Shown here: positions 1-6,255 of the stretch, piece by piece
Layout of the letters: each line of letters begins with the position of its first letter
Position numbering within the stretch: position 1 is the stretch's first letter
DNA from: Candidatus Omnitrophota bacterium
Lineage (GTDB): Bacteria; Omnitrophota; Koll11; Gygaellales; Profunditerraquicolaceae
DNA length: 7,202 nucleotides
Assembly (NCBI GenBank): GCA_028717765.1
Contig: JAQUNE010000070.1
Coordinates: forward strand, 1 to 7,202
Direction of reading: 5' to 3'
Notes under the pieces: model-generated
What the model was told of the DNA's origin: nothing
Databases searched by the model: none
What the model saw: the letters and a program-made list of their open reading frames with translations, nothing else
Position numbers and translations under genes: made by a program

Positions 1-734
1 GCTGTGGTATAAATATCTAATTTTAGATTAACTCCTTTACGATTAAGCTTGCCTATTGCTTGAGATAGCTGTAATAATGTCTGTAAATTTCCCGGATTAT
101 ATATTGCGCCTGTAAAAATTAACCGCAGGCTGTCTCTATACTCCCGGCTGTTTTTCCCATTTCGTATCCACAATTCGCTTTCTGGGCAATTTTGAAAATG
201 AACGAATTCCAAGCCGTATTTTTCTTTATACGCATCGCATAACTCATTTCCTATGGCAATTCTTAATGATGCCCTTTTAAATAATTGTTTTAAATAATAA
301 CCGGTATTCCAACCTGTAGCAATACGACTGGCAATGTCTTCAAACCTTAAACGCGCAGGCCAATCATCAAGCATGTGCACCACTAATTTTGCCCTGCATA
401 AACTATGTATTATTAATATATATACTAGGTCATTTAAAGAATTGGGCGCGCAATAAATTATCTGCGGATGAAAATCTTCAAGCCACGCCTTAAAATCATC
501 GGCAATTACCCTCCGGCCCATCGCAATAAATCTTAGCCTGTTCATCTTGATCCTAAAATGATTGCGGCATACGCTATCATCCGCAACCATATCTTGCGTA
601 TACGCACAGGCAAGACAATCACCGGGCCAATTCTTAAAGAGGTTAGAAACAGTAATGCCAAAACCAGTAAGATAATTAAATGGTTGTGGAGAAAAAATAA
701 GTACCTTGGGATAACTTATGGGCTTACTATTCAT
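1..734 (-). CDS. GT-B glycosyltransferase (family 4/group 1-like), 3'-truncated at the window edge
   Basis: Reading the minus strand from the ATG at 734 gives 244 open codons to the window edge, so the C-terminal part is missing. The protein starts MNSKPISYPKVLIFSPQPFN, a first Rossmann strand followed by a short loop (LTGFGIT), as in GT-B enzymes. A WPGD-CLACAY segment and a later SVCRNHFRI segment resemble a recurring N-terminal pattern of group 1 transferases. VVHMLDDWP lies near residue 125. FTGAIYNPGNLQ near residue 210 looks like the start of the C-terminal, nucleotide-sugar-binding Rossmann domain; its usual E-x7-E donor site would lie outside the window. The start is well fixed, because the codon just upstream is an in-frame TGA. 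It lies 15 nt after the stop of the GT2 gene, and no strong ribosome site is visible. Likely role: a cytoplasmic or membrane-peripheral enzyme adding a sugar to the exported glycan. Donor and linkage cannot be told. Confidence 0.85.
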   Translation of the reverse strand, partial: MNSKPISYPKVLIFSPQPFNYLTGFGITVSNLFKNWPGDCLACAYTQDMVADDSVCRNHFRIKMNRLRFIAMGRRVIADDFKAWLEDFHPQIIYCAPNSLNDLVYILIIHSLCRAKLVVHMLDDWPARLRFEDIASRIATGWNTGYYLKQLFKRASLRIAIGNELCDAYKEKYGLEFVHFQNCPESELWIRNGKNSREYRDSLRLIFTGAIYNPGNLQTLLQLSQAIGKLNRKGVNLKLDIYTT

Positions 735-749
735 TCATGAAATCATTGC

Positions 750-1856
750 CTAGCGTCCCCTACGCACAATCTTATAAAAGGCTTGCGTAAAAGAAAACTT
801 CCTTAGAGGAGGAATACAGTTTTTAATTTTTAGAAATAGCTTAATCGATAAATCTACTATGCCTATCAAAAAACGGTTTATAAAATCTAGGTATTTTAAC
901 CAAGTTCTCCTAATAATATAACCTCGAGAATTTAATAACCTCTCAATATCATCTGTTTGCCTTAATTCTGCTTTAATTTTTCCGGAGTGGACATCTTCCA
1001 TCATTTGCACAATTTGTTTAGGATGTTTACCATAAAAACGTTCCAGCCAGCTAGGAGATTGATAGTAACTATATACACGGTATGGATTACCAAGGCGGAA
1101 ATAATTATTCTTTGACCATTCTGTAATTTTAGCATATGTTGTCTTCTTTTCGCTTTGATACACGCTTACCTTCTGATAAACTTCCCAAGGGAATAAAAAG
1201 GCATAGTGGTACAGGTATATGCCCCGCTTAGCCAATGTTTCGCCTTTGACCCAATTTAATGAATGCATATCTATCCCATTTGCATCGTATACAGTAGGCG
1301 GTTCATGCGTAACATACCTAAAGCCATTGCCCCATTTAAATAGGCGATGGTGTATATTTAAGCCACGCCTTAAGGGCCAACTATCAACCGTGTATGCAAC
1401 ATCGCCCCAAAAGGTCTGTGTCTGAAAAGATACGGCAGTAATTGCAGGATCTTGTTTCAACAAGTTGATCACATATCGCATATCATCTTCATGATAGAAT
1501 TCATCAATATCTACCTGCCATAAATAATCGCCTGTAGCTTTTTCTGCATACGCGCGCGATTGATGAGTTCTGTACCGGCCCAGCTCATCTTTCATCGGCC
1601 AGAAACCATCTCGCGTAATAATCTGTAACTTATTCTCCGGATCCTCCTCTTGCTTAAAGCGCCGAAGGGCCTCTAATGTTCCATCTATCGAATGGCCATC
1701 GGGAGTACATACCGCTACGGCATTCTCATGCCCGCCCTCAACAACAATAATCTCATGGGCAAAAGGATAGATCGACTTCAAACAATAGCGGGTAAATGGT
1801 TCGCCGTTTAAAACGATTATCCCGAAGGTGATCTTAGGATACTGGGGTTGGTTCAT
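750..1856 (-). CDS. Family 2 (GT-A fold) glycosyltransferase
   Basis: A 368-residue protein from the ATG at 1856. It opens with a GT-A strand (KITFGIIVLNGEPF, about residues 8-21), followed by EIIVVEGG. The usual D-G-S-x-D-G-T element appears as DGHSIDGT near residues 53-60. The metal and nucleotide-sugar site is WQVDIDEF, with Asp116 and Asp118 as the DxD-type pair. Family knowledge says such enzymes transfer a sugar from an activated donor with inversion; the donor here is unknown. The last 60 or so residues hold a hydrophobic stretch (FLIGIVDLSIKLFLKI) and a basic tail ending VRRGR, which could tether the enzyme to the inner membrane. The start overlaps the upstream membrane-protein gene by 23 bp. 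A TTG at 1871 would add five residues, but neither start has a clear ribosome site and ATG is preferred. It is probably translated by coupling to the gene before it. Confidence 0.88.
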   Translation of the reverse strand: MNQPQYPKITFGIIVLNGEPFTRYCLKSIYPFAHEIIVVEGGHENAVAVCTPDGHSIDGTLEALRRFKQEEDPENKLQIITRDGFWPMKDELGRYRTHQSRAYAEKATGDYLWQVDIDEFYHEDDMRYVINLLKQDPAITAVSFQTQTFWGDVAYTVDSWPLRRGLNIHHRLFKWGNGFRYVTHEPPTVYDANGIDMHSLNWVKGETLAKRGIYLYHYAFLFPWEVYQKVSVYQSEKKTTYAKITEWSKNNYFRLGNPYRVYSYYQSPSWLERFYGKHPKQIVQMMEDVHSGKIKAELRQTDDIERLLNSRGYIIRRTWLKYLDFINRFLIGIVDLSIKLFLKIKNCIPPLRKFSFTQAFYKIVRRGR

Positions 1857-3213
1857 TTTTTCTGCTGGCAATTGCTACTGAGCACCCAAATACAATAAAA
1901 ATCAATACAAAGGTATTAGAACCGTAATATATAGGGACATCGCCTATTCCATTAATCAGTAAGGCAATTAAACTGCCTATGCCGGATAAATATATTAATT
2001 TTTCTTCGTCTGTAGAATCTCTAAGCCTTCTGAATACCAAAATAAGCCATCTAAGAATAAACCAAAAAAACACCATTAACCCGAAGACTCCGCTGCCTAG
2101 GGCTATTGCCAGAAATAAATTATGCGGTGAATCAAACCCGCAATAAGGATATATACTACTATATCCCATGCCCATTGGTTGCTCCCAAATATGCTTCATC
2201 GCCCCCTGCCATTTTTCGAGCCTCGTATCAAAACTATCCATAACTTCTTTATTTTGGAAAGACTCCACTCTTCTGCTCACCTCGGGGCTTAAAAGCTGTT
2301 GCATAGCGATTATGCTAAAAACTATTAGGCCTACTGATGACAATAGTATTATCATATGGAGCTTAATCTGTTTATATTTGAAGCCTAACATTATTACGCA
2401 AAGCAGCCCCGCAAAACACGCCATCCAGGCTGTACGCGTGCCGCTCATGATAATAAAAAATAGGATTGCCGGGGCTGAACATAGACCTATCAGCTTTACA
2501 ATCTTTCTTTTGCTAGACATCCATAAAATAACGCTAATAGGAAAAATACTGGATAGATGGGTGGCCAAACCTATAGGATGAAACCAAAAGTTTATCCCCC
2601 CTGCCAGGTATTCTCCTCCCAATCTTTCATGAGAAGTATATTCAACACCCACATATCCGCGATGTAAAAAAAACGCTAAAGCACCCATGATCAAACCGCC
2701 AAGCGCCAAGGCCGCCATTATATTCTCCGCTTCCTTGCCTGTTTTAATCAGTTTGACAAAGATGATATAAACTAACATGGGATAAACAGACGCCCCTCTA
2801 AAATACATGACTGCTGTTAATCTATCGGCTGGATGCGCGAAGAGTAAAACAAATAATCCGCTTATTGAAAAAAGTACTAATGGTACCAAGAATGGGGTTT
2901 CTAAAATATTTTTTATTACATTTCTTTTCCTTGCTACTTCTGAAATAATATACAGTAGGAAATTTAAATAGATACAGGCTTCCGGAATTACAAAACCCGG
3001 CAGGAACCTGCCCCCAAGAAAATAAGGTACCCAGAGCAACGCGGAATAAAGAATCAGAAAAAATATTGGTCTTACAAAAAATACCGAACCGACAAGAGCT
3101 ACAAAAAATATTAATACCGGCGCCCGCGTATAGTTTATAAAAAAATTGGCGATAACCAGGATTAAAAGAAAAATTACCGCAACGCCGAATAATTTTAATC
3201 TTAAGCTATTCAT
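1834..3213 (-). CDS. O-antigen ligase/polymerase-fold membrane protein (Wzy_C-like), second copy
   Basis: A 459-residue, very hydrophobic protein with roughly ten or more membrane segments from residue 8 to about 450. Its ligase/polymerase signatures are the membrane-edge MSGTRTAW motif (Arg near 260), a periplasmic loop with TRLEKWQGAMKHIWEQPMGMG (Arg near 331), and then SPHNLFLAIALGSGVFGL with the His near 364. In WaaL and Wzy proteins the matching arginines and histidine bind or activate the undecaprenyl-linked glycan. The chosen start is ATG 3213, with GGGAAG placed a few bases upstream and a 4-bp ATGA overlap with the ATPase stop, which is a good sign of translational coupling. The TTG at 3225 is less likely. 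Sequence alone does not separate a ligase (WaaL) from a polymerase (Wzy). Next to an ABC exporter a ligase role is the simpler guess. It clearly differs from the other ligase-fold protein at 6218-7202. Confidence 0.85.
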   Translation of the reverse strand: MNSLRLKLFGVAVIFLLILVIANFFINYTRAPVLIFFVALVGSVFFVRPIFFLILYSALLWVPYFLGGRFLPGFVIPEACIYLNFLLYIISEVARKRNVIKNILETPFLVPLVLFSISGLFVLLFAHPADRLTAVMYFRGASVYPMLVYIIFVKLIKTGKEAENIMAALALGGLIMGALAFFLHRGYVGVEYTSHERLGGEYLAGGINFWFHPIGLATHLSSIFPISVILWMSSKRKIVKLIGLCSAPAILFFIIMSGTRTAWMACFAGLLCVIMLGFKYKQIKLHMIILLSSVGLIVFSIIAMQQLLSPEVSRRVESFQNKEVMDSFDTRLEKWQGAMKHIWEQPMGMGYSSIYPYCGFDSPHNLFLAIALGSGVFGLMVFFWFILRWLILVFRRLRDSTDEEKLIYLSGIGSLIALLINGIGDVPIYYGSNTFVLIFIVFGCSVAIASRKNEPTPVS

Positions 3214-3222
3214 GATACTTCC
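3207..3222 (-). promoter_or_regulatory. Ribosome site and ATGA stop/start overlap deciding the start of the second ligase-fold gene
   Basis: On the minus strand the sequence GGGAAGTATCATGA contains a Shine-Dalgarno-like GGGAAG, four bases (TATC), then ATG (3213-3211), which shares bases with the TGA stop (3212-3210) of the ATPase gene. This is the clearest ribosome site in the window and supports ATG 3213 over TTG 3225. It suggests that the second ligase-fold protein is made by re-initiation or coupling from the ATPase message. Confidence 0.65.
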
Positions 3223-4448
3223 CAACTCTGGTCTATTAAAATGTTTCCTTGGCCTGGATCAGGCAATTTACCATTCTGGAAAAAACTACCTGCCTCGACT
3301 TCAAAGATTCCGGCATCTATTATCCAATCAGCAATAATCCCATTCACCCGCGAAAATACATTAAACATATACCTACCCGGCACAAGAGGCAAACGCGCCA
3401 TCTTACAGCGTATTACGCCAGAAGAAGGAAGTTCATCCCATATATTTGCGCTCACCCGATTCGCTAAATCGGTTATCTGGTTAAACATATAGTCTTTTAA
3501 AGCAAAAGCCACGGAAACATTACGCAACTTATCTTCGTTATTTGAACTATATTGAACACAGATCACCGCGCTTTCTCCGCTACGAAAAGCTGTGGTCCGT
3601 TGCCCTTTTGCATTTTCCAACCAATATCTAGTAAAACGCATACGGCCATCACCCTGGCGGTCATTGCGCTGCTGCAATTCTGTATTCACCAACTTATATA
3701 CGGTTTCAAGATACTTGCTTATTACCTCTTCTTTATTCCCTAGGGCGGCAATTCGTCCACTCTCCAATAAAAGAGCACTAGAACAAAACGCATTTATTGC
3801 CGTCATATTATGAGATACAAATAATACTGTCCTGCCATGCTCTGTAACCTGGCGTATCTTACCGAAGCACTTATTTTGAAATTCCACATCCCCGACCGCT
3901 AACAGCTCATCCACTAAAAGGATCTCAGAATCCAAATTAGCGGCGATAGAAAATGCCAAGCGCAGATGCATCCCGCTTGAATAATATTTGATCGGAGTAT
4001 CTAAAAACTTCTCTACGCCTGAGAATTCCACAATTTCATCGAATTTATTTCTTATTTCCTTCTTGCCCATTCCCAGTATGGCGCCGTTTAGATATATATT
4101 TTCTCTTCCGCTTAGCTCTTCATGAAAACCAGCTCCAATTTCCAGTATCGCTCCTACTTTACCGCAAATCGTGACCCTGCCACCTGTTGGTTCCACAATG
4201 CGCGAAATAATCTTGAGTAAGGTACTTTTTCCTGCGCCATTTCTTCCGATTATCCCGATGACTTCACCGCGCTTTACCTCAAAAGTAACATCTTGAAGTG
4301 CCCATATCGCCTGCTTCTTCTTTCGAGCCCGAAAAAGGCCAGTAAAGATGCGCGGAGCATTCTCAATCAATAACTCATATTTAGGCAGCTTGTCGCCTAT
4401 AACGTATCTTTTACTGATATTCTCAACTGAAATCGCCATGTTTTCCAT
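3210..4448 (-). CDS. wzt: Polysaccharide ABC exporter ATPase with C-terminal glycan-recognition domain (Wzt-like)
   Basis: A 412-residue ATPase from ATG 4448. Visible in order: Walker A GRNGAGKS (residues 68-75), the exporter-type GAGFHEELSGRENIYLNG segment (about 105-122), the degenerate signature YSSGM (156-160) typical of Wzt/TagH rather than LSGGQ, Walker B ILLVDE (176-181) followed by LLAVGD, and the switch His at 213 in FVSHNM. The ATPase domain ends near 255. After a linker, residues about 270-410 match the Wzt C-terminal beta-sandwich, with RFTRYWLEN, SGESAVICVQY, LPLVPGRYMFNVFSR and a closing QSWEV. In characterised Wzt proteins this domain binds the finished or end-modified O-polysaccharide before export. 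The longer frame from GTG 4526 would overlap the permease by 76 bp and adds a non-conserved leader. ATG 4448 sits 2 nt after the permease stop; ATG 4439 is an alternative three codons later. It partners with the permease just upstream. Confidence 0.94.
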   Translation of the reverse strand: MENMAISVENISKRYVIGDKLPKYELLIENAPRIFTGLFRARKKKQAIWALQDVTFEVKRGEVIGIIGRNGAGKSTLLKIISRIVEPTGGRVTICGKVGAILEIGAGFHEELSGRENIYLNGAILGMGKKEIRNKFDEIVEFSGVEKFLDTPIKYYSSGMHLRLAFSIAANLDSEILLVDELLAVGDVEFQNKCFGKIRQVTEHGRTVLFVSHNMTAINAFCSSALLLESGRIAALGNKEEVISKYLETVYKLVNTELQQRNDRQGDGRMRFTRYWLENAKGQRTTAFRSGESAVICVQYSSNNEDKLRNVSVAFALKDYMFNQITDLANRVSANIWDELPSSGVIRCKMARLPLVPGRYMFNVFSRVNGIIADWIIDAGIFEVEAGSFFQNGKLPDPGQGNILIDQSWEVS

Positions 4449-4450
4449 TT

Positions 4451-5284
4451 TTAAATTATATCCGCAACATTTTTCTGCATTCTGTAGAAATAAACTATCC
4501 CGGTCAAGAAAATTAGAAAAGAGCACAAGAGAGAAACCGGAAAGGTAATTTGCAGAGTTGCTGCCTTACCTAAAAAAACCCACCTAAAACCATCTATGAT
4601 GCCGACTACCGGATTTAACGCGTAAAGAAAAAGCCATTTCTCCGGGATAATGGCGGTAGAATAAACAACCGGAGAGCTATAAAGCATGATCTGTAATAAA
4701 AAGGGGATCGCGTAACGCACATCGCGGTATTTCACATTTAAAGCTGAAAACCAGAATCCCGCGCCTAATGCTAATATGAGTAAAACGAATACAAATATTG
4801 GAAAATAAAAAATATGGGCAGTGAGTTTAATTTTAAAGATAAATAACATTGCTAAAAAAACTATACAATAAATAAAAAAATCCAAAGTATTTTCGAGGAC
4901 TATTGAAATAGGCAAAAGTATGCGGGGAAAATAAATTTTTGTTACCAAGTTACGGTTGATCAATAATCCCTCGCCTGCTTTCAATGCGGAGTTTGCAAAT
5001 AAGCTCCAGACTATTATCGCGCAAAAAAAGAAAACTAAATACGGGTATCCATCTGAAGGCAGTTTTACAAATCTACCGAATATTATCCCGAAAATTAAAC
5101 CCGCTATCACAGGTTGGATAATCACCCATAAAACACCGAGAACAGAATGTTTATACCGTACCTTTATTTCGCGCCATACAAAAAAATATAACAGTTCCCG
5201 GTATTCCCAAATTTCTTTAAGTTTGGCTCCGCTGATAGCGCCGCTGGAAGGTTCAATTATTTTCTTTATTGGTTTTTTCCCCAT
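4451..5284 (-). CDS. wzm: Polysaccharide ABC exporter permease, ABC-2 type (Wzm-like)
   Basis: A 277-residue inner-membrane protein of normal family length. A cytoplasmic N-terminus carries the conserved YRELLYFFVWREIKVRYKHS region (28-47), which is the interface helix before the channel. About six membrane segments follow near 47-70, 80-99, 126-150, 158-181, 192-209 and 247-268. Other family marks are AGEGLLINRNLVTKIYFPR (about 103-121), ALNVKYRDVRYAIPF (181-195), YSSPVVY (202-208) and LNPVVGIIDGFRW (223-235). With the ATPase encoded 2 nt downstream it should form a 2+2 exporter that moves a lipid-linked polysaccharide from the cytoplasmic to the periplasmic face. The ATG overlaps the end of the TPR gene by 19 bp. 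No strong ribosome site precedes it, so coupling to the upstream gene is likely. Teichoic-acid export (TagG) is the same family, but the ligase-fold neighbours favour an O-antigen-type glycan. Confidence 0.94.
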   Translation of the reverse strand: MGKKPIKKIIEPSSGAISGAKLKEIWEYRELLYFFVWREIKVRYKHSVLGVLWVIIQPVIAGLIFGIIFGRFVKLPSDGYPYLVFFFCAIIVWSLFANSALKAGEGLLINRNLVTKIYFPRILLPISIVLENTLDFFIYCIVFLAMLFIFKIKLTAHIFYFPIFVFVLLILALGAGFWFSALNVKYRDVRYAIPFLLQIMLYSSPVVYSTAIIPEKWLFLYALNPVVGIIDGFRWVFLGKAATLQITFPVSLLCSFLIFLTGIVYFYRMQKNVADII

Positions 5285-6255
5285 GCTGGCCCGCTTTTTT
5301 CGAAAGCTTCCTTTGCCTTCTCGGCATCACCGATCTTTAAATAAGTGTTGCCTAAATTATGGAACATCCAAGCCCTAGCCACTTTATCCTGGCTTAAACT
5401 AATTGCCTTATTGAAATATTCCGCTGCTAAGCTAAACTTACCTTGCCAAAGATAAATAATGGCGATCCAATTAAGTGCTTCTGGCTTGAGATGTTTATTG
5501 ATATTAAAATTTGTCAGAACAATTGATTTTTTATATTCCTTTAAACTTTCTGCAAATCGCTTCTTTTCGCGTAGAAATTCTGCAAATGAATATCTATTAT
5601 AATCTGTGTTTGGGACAATTTTGCTAAGCGATTTATAATCCGCTGTATAATTAGCGTAAAGGTCTTCTAGGATACCCAAGCGAAATTTTCTATCCGCAAA
5701 ATACAATGCCCTTTTATATTCTCGCAAGGCTTCTCTACGCTTATCTGATATTGAAATATAGTATTTTGCGATTTCATAATGTATTGCAGCGTTTGAAAAA
5801 TCGAGTTCCTCAGTTTTTAAAAATTCTCTTTGCGCATTTTCCGGTTGATTCAAAGAAAAGAATGCTTTTGCTAAATCAAGATGGTACCTCCCCATCACCG
5901 GATCTAAAGTTATGGCGGTGAGAAATTGATTTTTTGCTAGGATATTTCCATTTTCTGCTAAGCCCAGCATCCCTTCAAATCCTTCCTGGGCGACCCTTAA
6001 ATAAGTATTCCCGGATTCAAAATAATATTTCGCATTAAGACCGTTCAGTGCTATGGATTTATCCAAATACCTAAGCAGGCGCTTATAGTTCATAGTCTTC
6101 TCTATTGCGACTTCGGGAACATAAATCGATGTGGCCTTTAGGTAAAAATCCTCTGCAAAATACCTTTTCCAAATAAAATATTGCATGGTTAAGGCAAAAA
6201 CTAAAGACAATATTGCATTAGGTATTATTATGGGCTTTAGCGATTTCATTTTCAT
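5266..6255 (-). CDS. Membrane-anchored TPR-repeat protein
   Basis: A 329-residue protein. One N-terminal hydrophobic segment (about residues 9-28, PIIIPNAILSLVFALTMQYF) is followed by charged residues and no lipobox or clear cleavage site, so a signal anchor is likely. The rest is helical TPR repeats. Recognisable units lie near 57-89 (ending FESGNTYLRVA), 105-155, 156-188 (EIAKYYISIS...ALREYKRAL), 220-250, 258-290 (IAIIYLWQGKFSLAAEYFNKA) and 293-325 (LGNTYLKIGDAEKAKEAFEK). TPRs bind other proteins; no enzyme motif is seen. The gene overlaps the ligase-fold gene before it by 38 bp and the permease gene after it by 19 bp. The anchor plus early repeats resemble the C-terminal extension found on some ligase-fold proteins, so it may work as the separate partner of the upstream protein, perhaps organising ligation or chain handling. 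This role is inference. ATG 6249 is an alternative start. Confidence 0.85.
   Translation of the reverse strand: MKMKSLKPIIIPNAILSLVFALTMQYFIWKRYFAEDFYLKATSIYVPEVAIEKTMNYKRLLRYLDKSIALNGLNAKYYFESGNTYLRVAQEGFEGMLGLAENGNILAKNQFLTAITLDPVMGRYHLDLAKAFFSLNQPENAQREFLKTEELDFSNAAIHYEIAKYYISISDKRREALREYKRALYFADRKFRLGILEDLYANYTADYKSLSKIVPNTDYNRYSFAEFLREKKRFAESLKEYKKSIVLTNFNINKHLKPEALNWIAIIYLWQGKFSLAAEYFNKAISLSQDKVARAWMFHNLGNTYLKIGDAEKAKEAFEKSGPAWGKNQ

Noticed and set aside
558..740. 60-codon open frame on the plus strand near the GT2/GT4 junction
   Set aside because: It is antisense to the N-terminus of the GT-B glycosyltransferase, whose minus-strand frame stays open to the window edge and has clear family features.
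735..749. Possible promoter or terminator between the two glycosyltransferase genes
   Set aside because: The gap is only 15 bp and has no hairpin, T-tract or -10/-35 pair.
480..1373. 14-base exact repeat AAGCCACGCCTTAA at 480-493 and 1360-1373
   Set aside because: The two copies fall in different codon phases inside two unrelated glycosyltransferase genes. There is no third copy or flanking similarity that I can see, so chance is enough.
2168..2581. 137-codon open frame on the plus strand
   Set aside because: It lies fully antisense to the conserved second ligase-fold gene and its translation has no recognisable domain. It is a by-product of hydrophobic codon use on the other strand.
4449..4526. 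GTG 4526 as the start of the ABC ATPase
   Set aside because: It would add 26 residues unlike the family and overlap the permease by 76 bp. ATG 4448 or 4439 places the start just before the first conserved strand (ISVENISKRY).
4956..5378. 140-codon open frame on the plus strand
   Set aside because: It is antisense to the well-supported permease and TPR genes, with a low-complexity composition and no family-like motif.
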